This document shows, piece after piece, positions 1-6,571 of a stretch of 26,015 bases of DNA. Source of the DNA: JALHOQ01 sp038144835 (lineage in GTDB: Bacteria > Bdellovibrionota > Bdellovibrionia > Bdellovibrionales > UBA1609); contig JAYQON010000037.1 in the NCBI GenBank assembly GCA_038144835.1, positions 1-26,015 of the forward strand, written 5' to 3'. Both the position numbers and the translations under genes were made by a program. The notes under the pieces are model-generated. The model made no database searches. It worked only from the letters and a program-made list of their open reading frames with translations, and was not told the DNA's origin. How positions within the stretch are numbered: position 1 is the stretch's first letter; each line of letters begins with the position of its first letter.

Positions 1-917
1 CCTTGACTTCAATGTTTGGGCCGGATGCGGTGATATCACTCGCCGTGGCCCCCAAGAGTAAGGAAGGCTCTGCAAACTTTTCGAAAGCCCTGCAGAAATT
101 CCGCAAAGAAGATCCTACATTCCGCGTCCACCGTGACGAGGAGTCAAACGAAACCATCATCAGCGGTATGGGTGAATTGCATCTCGAAATCTATATCGAG
201 CGTATGAAACGTGAATTCAACTGCGAAGTGGTTGCCGGTCAACCTCAGGTTGCTTACCGCGAAACAATCTCCGCAGAGGCACCTTTTGATTACACCCACA
301 AAAAGCAGACCGGTGGTTCTGGACAATACGCTAAGGTGGTAGGTGCTTTTGAACCCTTTGAAAGCCCTGACAAAACTTACGAATTCGTAAACAAAATCGT
401 GGGCGGAAAAATTCCCAAGGAATTCATCCCAGCTGTTGATAAAGGCTTCCAAGAGCAAATGACCAAAGGACTTCTGATTGGCTTCCCTGTTGTAGGGGTT
501 CGAGCAATTCTAAACGACGGAGCCTACCATGAAGTTGATTCTTCGGAAATGGCGTTCCGCATTTGTGCCATGGCAGCCTTTCGAGAATTCTACCATAAAG
601 CAAAGCCTGTCGCTCTTGAGCCCATCATGAAAGTGGAAGTATCGGCTCCTGAAGAGTACCAAGGTAACGTACTTGGTCAGATCAACCAACGTCGCGGAAT
701 GATCCTTGGATCCTCTTCAACTGATGCATTTACCGTAGTCGAAGCCGAAGTTCCGCTGTCTGAAATGTTTGGTTACTCCACAGAACTTCGCTCTGCTACC
801 CAAGGCAAAGGCGAGTTCACGATGGAATTCTCGCGCTATGCGCCAGTACCACGAAACATTCAGGAAGAACTGGTGAAGAAGTACGAAAAGCAACGCGCTG
901 AAGAGAACAAGAAGTAA
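1..917 (+). CDS. fusA: Elongation factor G, C-terminal part (5' end outside window), mtEFG1/spdEFG1-like
   Basis: This is the C-terminal ~305 residues of a translocation GTPase; the GTP-binding domain lies upstream of the window. EF-G moves tRNA-mRNA through the ribosome after peptide transfer. Visible parts are the end of domain III (ISGMGELHLEIYIERMKREF), domain IV (THKKQTGGSGQYAKVVGAFE, about residues 98-117, then KGF and the DGAYHEVDSSEMAFR segment) and domain V (EEYQGNVLGQINQRRG, then MFGYSTELRSATQGKGEFTMEFSRY). The YSTELRS and KGEFTMEFSRY wording and the KVVGAFEP stretch resemble mitochondrial EFG1 and its spirochaete/planctomycete/delta-proteobacterial relatives more than classical bacterial EF-G. 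The reading frame is open to the window edge, so the apparent start at position 3 is not a real start. dcd follows after 7 nt, so the two are probably co-transcribed. Confidence 0.95.
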   Translation, partial: LTSMFGPDAVISLAVAPKSKEGSANFSKALQKFRKEDPTFRVHRDEESNETIISGMGELHLEIYIERMKREFNCEVVAGQPQVAYRETISAEAPFDYTHKKQTGGSGQYAKVVGAFEPFESPDKTYEFVNKIVGGKIPKEFIPAVDKGFQEQMTKGLLIGFPVVGVRAILNDGAYHEVDSSEMAFRICAMAAFREFYHKAKPVALEPIMKVEVSAPEEYQGNVLGQINQRRGMILGSSSTDAFTVVEAEVPLSEMFGYSTELRSATQGKGEFTMEFSRYAPVPRNIQEELVKKYEKQRAEENKK

Positions 918-924
918 TACCAGT

Positions 925-1464
925 ATGATTTTATCGGACAAGACCCTCAGAAAACTTATTGAAACCGGTGATCTGGGGGTCAGTCCTCTAGCGGGAGACT
1001 CGATCCAACCCGCAAGCATCGACTGCCGACTGGGCGATCATTTTTTAGTGGTCGAAGACCGTCAAATGCAGACTATCGATCTCAGCTCTGAAATCATTTA
1101 CCGCGAAATCCAAGGTTCTTCGATCACGATACCCCCGCACTCCTTTTTGTTAGCGACCACCATGGAGTATGTTCGTCTGCCGAATGATCTGACGGCCTTC
1201 GTTGAAGGGCGTAGTTCTATCGGACGAATCGGTCTTTTTATTCAAAATGCAGGATGGGTCGACCCAGGTTTTGAGGGACAAATCACTCTTGAATTGTACA
1301 ATGCCAACTCTCTACCCATCCGCCTAGAGGCCGGACGCCGTATTTGCCAATTGGTTTTCTGCCGTATGGATCAGGCTGCGGCAATGCCTTATAAAGGTAA
1401 ATACCAGGGACAAACTAATGCTACGGGTAGCCGGGTGTTCAACGATAAAGAAGCCCGTAAATAA
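925..1464 (+). CDS. dcd: dCTP deaminase
   Basis: Deaminates dCTP to dUTP, feeding dUMP and thymidylate synthesis; a homotrimeric cytosolic enzyme of the dUTPase fold. At 179 residues it has a normal length. Family signatures are DSIQPASIDCRLG (25-37), GRSSIGR (95-101, with the Ser97 and Arg101 equivalents of the E. coli active site) and DPGFEGQITLELYN (113-126), whose Glu123 matches the catalytic Glu of the E. coli enzyme. The C-terminal tail YKGKYQGQTNATGSRVFND closes over the nucleotide in this family. The GLFIQNAGW segment is one residue shorter than the E. coli loop and looks like the form seen in Firmicutes. Whether the enzyme is mono- or bifunctional (DCD-DUT) cannot be settled from sequence reading. 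The ATG start lies 7 nt after the fusA stop. Confidence 0.95.
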   Translation: MILSDKTLRKLIETGDLGVSPLAGDSIQPASIDCRLGDHFLVVEDRQMQTIDLSSEIIYREIQGSSITIPPHSFLLATTMEYVRLPNDLTAFVEGRSSIGRIGLFIQNAGWVDPGFEGQITLELYNANSLPIRLEAGRRICQLVFCRMDQAAAMPYKGKYQGQTNATGSRVFNDKEARK

Positions 1465-1594
1465 TAAATTAATGCGGTGAATTAAATTTCTGGACCTAAA
1501 TCCCCACTTAGACGCTCATAGATACGCAAAGGGTTAATTCTATGACTCACTTTATCCTGAAGCCGAGGAGACCCAATCATAATCTAGTGATTTG

Positions 1595-1603
1595 TGTTAT
1601 AGT
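1595..1603 (+). promoter_or_regulatory. Extended -10 promoter (TGT-TATAGT) for the CBS gene
   Basis: TG at 1595-1596, one spacer base, then TATAGT at 1598-1603 (5 of 6 to TATAAT). I see no good -35, which extended -10 promoters can lack. Transcription would start near 1610, only about 3 nt before the ATG at 1613. The rest of the 1465-1612 gap is AT-rich and shows no clear hairpin. Confidence 0.5.
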
Positions 1604-1612
1604 TAATAAACT

Positions 1613-2164
1613 ATGAAGCTATTTTCGTGGTTACAAGACGGTTCACAGACTGAGTCCTCAGAAGAATCCGAACCTCCGTTATCGCCCATTCTTCAATCGC
1701 GACTGGAAGAGTTAGAAAAAATGCCAGCACGAGAAGTAATGGTTCCCAGAGCTTTGGTGACCGCTCTGGACGTGGACGTCCAGCTAAAACGAGTGCGCCG
1801 ACTCAAATCCTCTAAACTGGCCTACTTTCCTGTATATAAAGGTGATTTAGATCATATTTTAGGCTGGGTTTCTAAACGCAAAGTTCTTGAACTTCTCAAT
1901 GAAAATAGTGAGGACAATCAGCTCACCTCACACATTCGTCCAGTAGGATCAATCAGCGAGACTGCAAACGTCTCAGAACTAGCTGATATTTTTCTAAAAG
2001 CTGCTAGCCCATTCTTAGTTGTTAAAAATGCCCACGGCAGTACGACTGGAATCATACTGCTGTCGGAGTTCGTCGAACTCATTTTTGGATTTGAACTCAG
2101 TACACCGCAACCGGTTGCAGGCTCTGAGGGCCTTTCATCTCATCTGAGCGGTTATGAACTCTGA
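1613..2164 (+). CDS. Tandem CBS-domain protein, CorC/HlyC-like without the membrane domain
   Basis: A 183-residue soluble protein built around two CBS motifs (about 38-95 and 105-160). KMPAREVMVPRALVTALDVD (36-55) is the characteristic entry into the CBS pair of the HlyC/CorC/TlyC (UPF0053) family. The DUF21 transmembrane domain that usually precedes it, and the C-terminal CorC_HlyC domain, are both absent. An acidic Ser/Glu-rich linker occupies residues 10-22. CBS pairs bind adenosyl ligands and often regulate transporters or enzymes, but the partner here is unknown. No Shine-Dalgarno sequence precedes the ATG and a promoter-like element ends 10 nt upstream, so the mRNA may be leaderless. 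The 3' end overlaps cutA by 11 nt. Confidence 0.8.
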   Translation: MKLFSWLQDGSQTESSEESEPPLSPILQSRLEELEKMPAREVMVPRALVTALDVDVQLKRVRRLKSSKLAYFPVYKGDLDHILGWVSKRKVLELLNENSEDNQLTSHIRPVGSISETANVSELADIFLKAASPFLVVKNAHGSTTGIILLSEFVELIFGFELSTPQPVAGSEGLSSHLSGYEL

Positions 2165-2483
2165 TTCCCAGGTTCTCCTTGCGTATTGCACCTTCCCTGA
2201 CGAGGCCACCGCAACGAAGATATGTGAAACATTGGTCGCAGACGGTACAATCGCTTGCGCTAACATTTTTAGTCCGCATCGCTCAATCTACAAATGGAAC
2301 GACCAACTTGAGAATCATTCCGAGTGTTGCGCACTGCTAAAATTAGCAGCTAGATGCAGTGAAAAATTAAAGGAAAAAATCCGGGCAGAACATCCCTACG
2401 AGAATCCGGCTTTAATGTTTTTACAGCCAACGGACGGACTTCCCGAATTTTTAAAATGGATTGATAGCCAGTGCCTTTACTAG
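2154..2483 (+). CDS. cutA: CutA1-family divalent-ion tolerance protein
   Basis: A 109-residue protein of the CutA1 family, small trimeric ferredoxin-like proteins named for copper tolerance in E. coli; their exact biochemical role is still debated. Visible signatures are LLAYCTFPDEATATKICETLV near the N terminus, IACANIFSPHRSIYKWNDQL in the middle (the conserved A-C-x-N-I ... S-x-Y-x-W block) and HPYENPALMFLQPTDGLPEFLKWI near the end (the HPYExP block). Length is normal for the family. The ATG lies inside the 3' end of the CBS gene in another frame (11-nt overlap), suggesting translational coupling. Confidence 0.93.
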   Translation: MNSDSQVLLAYCTFPDEATATKICETLVADGTIACANIFSPHRSIYKWNDQLENHSECCALLKLAARCSEKLKEKIRAEHPYENPALMFLQPTDGLPEFLKWIDSQCLY

Positions 2484-2773
2484 GACGTCTCCGTTTCTGT
2501 GACCCCATCCTTGGATCTCCATTAGTTTAAGATTTTTATATAGAGTGGGACACTAACGACCTTGTCGCTATCACCATCAAAACGGTGAGTAGTAACAAAA
2601 TTAAATACACCTTCCGTGCTGTCATTTGCCCGCTTGCTCCCTTCCCCATTTTTCTTTTGAGCATTTCTTATGCCAGAGGGAAAAAGCATCAAAAACTGAG
2701 CAACTCGTTGATTCCTACACGTGAAAAGTTCTTTACTTGAGCCAAAACTACACCTATTCAGCCAATGGACGAG
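2484..2773. other. Gap between cutA and pyrE with no convincing gene
   Basis: About 290 nt without a supported coding region. A minus-strand reading frame runs from 2522 through the pyrE start (an internal ATG at 2779 would give 85 residues ending VPLYIKILN), but it has no ribosome-binding site and matches no family I know. I see no clear terminator for cutA. The right end carries the pyrE promoter. Confidence 0.4.
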
Positions 2774-2782
2774 TGTCATAAT
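2774..2782 (+). promoter_or_regulatory. Extended -10 promoter (TGT-CATAAT) for pyrE
   Basis: TG at 2774-2775 and CATAAT at 2777-2782 (5 of 6 to consensus), with no good -35. The predicted start of transcription is near 2789, giving a ~20-nt leader that contains the AAGAGG ribosome-binding site (2796-2801) for the GTG at 2810. Confidence 0.45.
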
Positions 2783-2809
2783 GGCATCATCTGAAAAGAG
2801 GTAGTGACG

Positions 2810-3352
2810 GTGGATGCACAAGAATTGGCTAAGGAAATTTTTGCGATCGCTCATCTCAAAGGCGAGTTCAAACTACGCTCTGGATTGACCTCCACAGAGT
2901 ATTTCGACAAGTACCGCTTTGAAGCACAACCACATCTGCTAAAAGCCATTGCCAAGGGGTTAAAGACCCTTATCCCCCCCCATACGCAGGTTCTTGCTGG
3001 ATTGGAAATGGGTGGAATTCCCATCGCTACAGCTTTGGCTATGGAAACTGGGCTGCCCGTTGTCTTTGTACGCAAAGAAGCCAAGAGTTATGGCACCTGT
3101 CGTATTGCTGAAGGTTTGGATTCTTTAAAAGATCTAAAAGTTTGCATTATTGAAGACGTTATTACGACGGGCGGTCAGGTAGTTTTAAGCACGAAGGATC
3201 TTCGTAATGAAGGGGCTATAGTGAAGGACGTGTTGTGCGTGATTAATCGCCAACAGGGTGGCGAAGAAGCTTTGGCGAAGGCTGATCTTTCGATGAAAAG
3301 TCTCTTCACCCAGGAACAACTCAAACTGGCCCACCTCGCTGGTGCTGGTTAG
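2810..3352 (+). CDS. pyrE: Orotate phosphoribosyltransferase
   Basis: Couples orotate to PRPP to make orotidine 5'-monophosphate in de novo UMP synthesis. The 180-residue protein has the type I phosphoribosyltransferase PRPP loop VCIIEDVITTGG (111-122) and the OPRTase hallmark VFVRKEAKSYGT (85-96), whose Arg and Lys contact PRPP across the dimer. GLEMGGIP (64-71) is the expected pre-loop strand. Two GTG codons could start the gene, 2804 and 2810. AAGAGG at 2796-2801 is only 2 nt from the first but 8 nt from the second, so I use 2810. The gene stands alone, with its own promoter element upstream and a convergent gene downstream. Confidence 0.92.
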   Translation: MDAQELAKEIFAIAHLKGEFKLRSGLTSTEYFDKYRFEAQPHLLKAIAKGLKTLIPPHTQVLAGLEMGGIPIATALAMETGLPVVFVRKEAKSYGTCRIAEGLDSLKDLKVCIIEDVITTGGQVVLSTKDLRNEGAIVKDVLCVINRQQGGEEALAKADLSMKSLFTQEQLKLAHLAGAG

Positions 3353-3429
3353 CACGGCCTCAAAGCGTAAACTACCTTATTGATTGATTTTTTTTAAAGG
3401 CAGACAACCTCAAATTCCGAGATGCTCAC

Positions 3430-3463
3430 CCGCAAACTTTAGTCGTCCGAAAGTTGTTTGCGG
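3430..3463 (+). repeat. Imperfect inverted repeat (hairpin) downstream of pyrE
   Basis: CCGCAAACTTT (3430-3440) faces AAAGTTGTTTGCGG (3450-3463) around a 9-nt loop; the stem is 11 bp with a 3-nt bulge. No T-run follows, so it is not a canonical terminator. It could protect or process the pyrE 3' end. Confidence 0.5.
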
Positions 3464-3517
3464 TAGTCGGTCTTACCGGACATCCGATCAGAAGTAGCCT
3501 CCATCTGAGAATCTTTT

Positions 3518-3566
3518 TGGCTCATTTTTTTCAAGCGTCCGGTCCACCGGATATATTTTTGAGCCA
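3518..3566 (+). terminator. Nested hairpins at the pyrE/methyltransferase convergence
   Basis: An inner GC-rich hairpin TCCGG-TCCA-CCGGA (3538-3551) is followed directly by TATATTTTT, which could stop transcription coming from pyrE. An outer pair TGGCTCA (3518-3524) and TGAGCCA (3560-3566) encloses it. The inner stem is short (5 bp), so efficiency is uncertain. The remainder of the 3353-3593 gap shows nothing else I recognise. Confidence 0.4.
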
Positions 3567-3593
3567 GGCATCACCAGGCAAATGGGCCAGTTC

Positions 3594-4388
3594 TCAAAGT
3601 TCAGCAACCACGTAGGCTACCCAAGCATCACACTCTTCGCCTTTTTCGGAGCGAGTGAAGTTTCCATCACCCTGCCCTGAACGCGTTGTTCCTTCCCAAT
3701 AGACATGTGTTCGTTTAAAACCAGACTCTAAAAGAGTTTCACGGATCTCAGGAATGGTCCACATACGCCAATCGTAGGTAAAAACCCTTTCACGTTTACG
3801 TTCCCCAGGACGCTTGAAATGAATGTGAAACAAGGCTTCCTGAGTGATTGGATTGTAATTCTCCTGATCCCAGAAGTATTGAAAGTCAGCAATCTTGGTT
3901 TTTTCCTCGTTCGCCATCTGACAATCGGGTCCACCAAAACAATCAAGCACAAACAGACCATCTTGGCGGAGACTACTTTTCACTCTTTTGAAGTATTGGC
4001 GCAGCAGCAAACGAGATTTAAATAAATAATAAGAAAAGTTTAAGGCTGCAACTACATCTACCTTCGCAACTTTTGCAGTCAGCACGCTGGCCCGGATAGA
4101 GCTTACGCGTTTTTGTTGTTCTGATTTCAATGCGGACAAATAGTGCGTCCGCCCATATTCAAGTGGCGCAGGGTCTAAATCAATCCCAATAGCTTTGTTC
4201 TCCCTATGCATCTTGACCCATTCACAACAAATAGCAAAGGTACCACAAAAATCTTCCCGAAGGACACGGGGAACACGCCCTCGAAGCTGCTTGTAAGTAT
4301 CCCTGATGAACTCACAATCGACGTCAGGCGCCTGAACAGCTCGCAGATAATACGCATACTTATCAAATGGTTTCCGCTGCGTTCTCAC
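3594..4388 (-). CDS. Class I SAM-dependent methyltransferase of unknown substrate
   Basis: A 264-residue Rossmann-fold methyltransferase. Motif I is the unusual REDFCGTFAICCEWV (about 44-58) in place of the common E/DxGxGxG; the acidic motif II follows as AIGIDLDPAPLEYGR. VDVVAALNFSYYLF looks like motif IV, and DGLFVLDCFGGPD like motif V/VI. The late region (FTYDWRMWTIPEIRETLLESGF) matches the C-terminal half of small-molecule-type methyltransferases. The substrate cannot be named. The GTG start overlaps the E1 beta stop by 4 nt (GTGA) behind a GAGG ribosome-binding site, so it is the third gene of the E1 operon. Its link to 2-oxoacid oxidation is positional only. Confidence 0.75.
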   Translation of the reverse strand: MRTQRKPFDKYAYYLRAVQAPDVDCEFIRDTYKQLRGRVPRVLREDFCGTFAICCEWVKMHRENKAIGIDLDPAPLEYGRTHYLSALKSEQQKRVSSIRASVLTAKVAKVDVVAALNFSYYLFKSRLLLRQYFKRVKSSLRQDGLFVLDCFGGPDCQMANEEKTKIADFQYFWDQENYNPITQEALFHIHFKRPGERKRERVFTYDWRMWTIPEIRETLLESGFKRTHVYWEGTTRSGQGDGNFTRSEKGEECDAWVAYVVAEL

Positions 4389-5440
4389 GGCACCTCAGCC
4401 AATATTTCTCGAATTGCTGTTTCAATATCAGAGACCTGCGGAACGGAACTCTCTTCAAGCTCTGGATGAAGTCCAATACCAGGAATATGCTTACCTGCCA
4501 AAACACGCGGCGGGGCATCTAACTGATAAAACAACTCCTGAGTGGCTCGATACGCTAAATGCTCTCCGAAATTGGTCACTTCAGTGTCTTCATTCACAAA
4601 AAGAACTTTTCGTGTTTTCTGAATTGATTTTTTTATTGCCTGCCAGTCGTAAGGATAGATTGATCGTAAATCAATCACTTCAATCGAGTAACCTTCGGAT
4701 GAGAGCTTATCAGCCGTCTGATTGCACATTAAGAGATGTCGGCCCCAACTGACGACAGTAAGCTGATTGCCAGCACGCGTAGTTTTAGCTTCTCCGATTT
4801 TAATTTTGTAGTCTTGAAGTACAGGCCAATCAGGTTTCCACTTCGTTCGATCACCAATAGGTGCATCAATTCGGTTCTTTAAATCCTTTGGATCCTCAGG
4901 TTCTCCGGGAATCAAGTCCTCTCCACGCACCCGCATTAAAGCCTTAGGCTTTAAAAATAGCACTGGGTTGGGATCCTCAACCGCCGAAAGCATTAAGCCA
5001 TAGGCATCTAAGGGTGTTGAAGGAATAACAACTTTCCACCCCGCCAGCCGAGAAGCACAAGCATCAAAAGAATGACTGTGATAAATGGATCCACGAATTC
5101 CGGCTCCGACGGGAGTCATAACCACTAAAGGCATTCGATAATTGCTATGACTTACCCAGTGGGTGTTGCCAGCGATTTTGAGAAGATCAATAGTATTAAA
5201 AATATAGTCCGCAAACTGAATTTCCGCCACGCAACGATCGCCCGCCATAGCTATTCCCATCGCCATAGCAATGATTCCACGTTCATCAAGAGGTGTGTTC
5301 CATGCGGTCTTTAAACCCTGAGTCGCCGTAAAGACCCCGCCTAATGGGGCCCCAACGTCCTGACCAAAAATATCGGTCACGTTCATATTTTCTTCAGCAA
5401 AATGGAGAGCCATACGAATAGCTTGTGCCATATTCGCCAT
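4385..5440 (-). CDS. 2-oxoacid dehydrogenase E1 component, beta subunit (branched-chain type)
   Basis: The beta half of the thiamine-diphosphate E1 heterotetramer that decarboxylates a 2-oxoacid and passes the acyl group to lipoyl-E2. At 351 residues, the N-terminal Pyr domain carries DVGAPLGGVFTATQGL and AEIQFADYIFN, the middle YHSHSFDACASRLAGWKVVIPSTP, and the C-terminal transketolase-like domain LTVVSWGRH ... IEVIDLRSIYPYD. These are closer to branched-chain 2-oxoacid E1 beta than to Gram-positive pyruvate E1 beta, but the substrate is not proven. The true start is the ATG at 5440 behind GGAGGA; the longer TTG-initiated frame has no such site. TAATG overlap with the E1 alpha stop indicates coupled translation. 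No E2 or E3 gene lies in the window. Confidence 0.9.
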   Translation of the reverse strand: MANMAQAIRMALHFAEENMNVTDIFGQDVGAPLGGVFTATQGLKTAWNTPLDERGIIAMAMGIAMAGDRCVAEIQFADYIFNTIDLLKIAGNTHWVSHSNYRMPLVVMTPVGAGIRGSIYHSHSFDACASRLAGWKVVIPSTPLDAYGLMLSAVEDPNPVLFLKPKALMRVRGEDLIPGEPEDPKDLKNRIDAPIGDRTKWKPDWPVLQDYKIKIGEAKTTRAGNQLTVVSWGRHLLMCNQTADKLSSEGYSIEVIDLRSIYPYDWQAIKKSIQKTRKVLFVNEDTEVTNFGEHLAYRATQELFYQLDAPPRVLAGKHIPGIGLHPELEESSVPQVSDIETAIREILAEVP

Positions 5441-6486
5441 TAGAACTTCCTCCAATCGCCATTTTCTTCATCGGCGTAAACATGATTCCAAATTGATTCA
5501 CCCTGAGGATGGGGTTCCTTTCTCACTTGCTCCTGAGCCAAGCGAGCCTCTTCTTCGTACTGATTCCAGTATTCTCGCGCCTGGTTTGACTTCAAAACAC
5601 CGCTACGAAGCAACTTTTCCTCAAATATTTTCAGACAATCATCTTCATTCACTAGATTAGCCCCTGTTGCAGATGAATGGCCGTACAAACGCGACACATT
5701 GGCCTCTAAAAGAACAGGTTTACGATTCTTACGAATGTAAGACATCTCTGCATCCAAAGCTTGATAAGATTCAATGGGGTCATTACCGTTAATCACCAGT
5801 GTCCGCATACCGAAAGCCTTACCGCGATCGGCAATGTTCTGCTCAGAATGTTGGCTGACATAGTCGGTGGAAATGCCCCACCGATTATTTTGTACCGTTA
5901 TCAGCATCGGCAGCTCATTACCCGGACGACTCGACCAGATCAAACAAGTCGCAAAATCTCCTTCAGCAGTGCCGGCATCCCCTCCAGTAACTACCGTCAG
6001 ACTGCGAGTCTTTCGTCGCCGCTGAACATGTGCAGTTCCGAGTGCCATTCCATATTGCACACCAATCGGCGAGCTTACGGGCGCAACATTCCACTCGGGA
6101 AAGCAATAATGATTGCAGAAATTTCTGCCGCCTGTGGAGGTGTCCGTAGCTCGATTCATGATCAGTCGGATCGACTCAATCATCGGCATTCCCATAGCGA
6201 CCAAGGTAGGAGTCGCACGATAGTGCAGATGCAAATAATCGTATAGTGGCCCTTGACCCTTATGAATTAATAAACCAAGCGGGACTCCGAAAGCCTCTTC
6301 ACCAGGAGCGCCAATCCAAAAAAATGCGTCTCCCGCTTTGTATATTTTTATTAAGCGCTCTTCTAAAACACGGCTTTTAACCATCAACGAATAGATGTGA
6401 ATTAAAAGATCTTTAGATAAAGGCAATGGCTTACTCGGTTTTTTTTTGGCCAATTTATTTTTCACAGCAACGCTCATTTGGCGCAT
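5440..6486 (-). CDS. 2-oxoacid dehydrogenase E1 component, alpha subunit
   Basis: The thiamine-diphosphate-binding partner of the downstream beta subunit; 348 residues with a Lys/Pro-rich N-terminal tail. The cofactor motif runs from GGDAGTAEGDF (168-178) to VQNN (198-201). It reads G-D-A-G where most relatives have G-D-G-A, a conservative swap that keeps the metal-binding Asp170 and Asn201. Other family blocks are FWIGAPGEEAFGVPLG (56-71), the HYRATPTLVAMGM region (88-100), SSPIGVQYGMALGTAHVQ (138-155) and NRWGIST (201-207). The phosphorylation-loop equivalent RLYGHSSATGAN is present. GAGGGG about 10 nt upstream supports the ATG at 6486. It is the first gene of a three-gene minus-strand operon with its own promoter. 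Confidence 0.9.
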   Translation of the reverse strand: MRQMSVAVKNKLAKKKPSKPLPLSKDLLIHIYSLMVKSRVLEERLIKIYKAGDAFFWIGAPGEEAFGVPLGLLIHKGQGPLYDYLHLHYRATPTLVAMGMPMIESIRLIMNRATDTSTGGRNFCNHYCFPEWNVAPVSSPIGVQYGMALGTAHVQRRRKTRSLTVVTGGDAGTAEGDFATCLIWSSRPGNELPMLITVQNNRWGISTDYVSQHSEQNIADRGKAFGMRTLVINGNDPIESYQALDAEMSYIRKNRKPVLLEANVSRLYGHSSATGANLVNEDDCLKIFEEKLLRSGVLKSNQAREYWNQYEEEARLAQEQVRKEPHPQGESIWNHVYADEENGDWRKF

Positions 6487-6526
6487 TAGGACGGCCCCCC
6501 TCGAGTATTTACTCTTTATCTATCAA

Positions 6527-6555
6527 GGGATACTGAGGAGGTCCGTTTTTGTCAA
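6527..6555 (-). promoter_or_regulatory. Promoter for the E1 alpha operon
   Basis: Reading the minus strand, a perfect TTGACA (6555-6550) is followed after 17 bp by TATCCC (6532-6527, 3 of 6 to consensus). Transcription would begin near 6520, about 34 nt before the E1 alpha ATG and just past the prc stop, so the operon need not depend on read-through from prc. Confidence 0.5.
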
Positions 6556-6571
6556 AAACAAAGGCTTTAGA

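Noticed and set aside
2522..2854. Minus-strand 110-codon reading frame between cutA and pyrE
   Set aside because: It overlaps the pyrE start and promoter, has no ribosome-binding site at either possible start, and resembles no family I recognise.
5441..5455. Longer TTG-initiated start for E1 beta
   Set aside because: The GGAGGA site lies inside this extension and is correctly spaced for the ATG at 5440.
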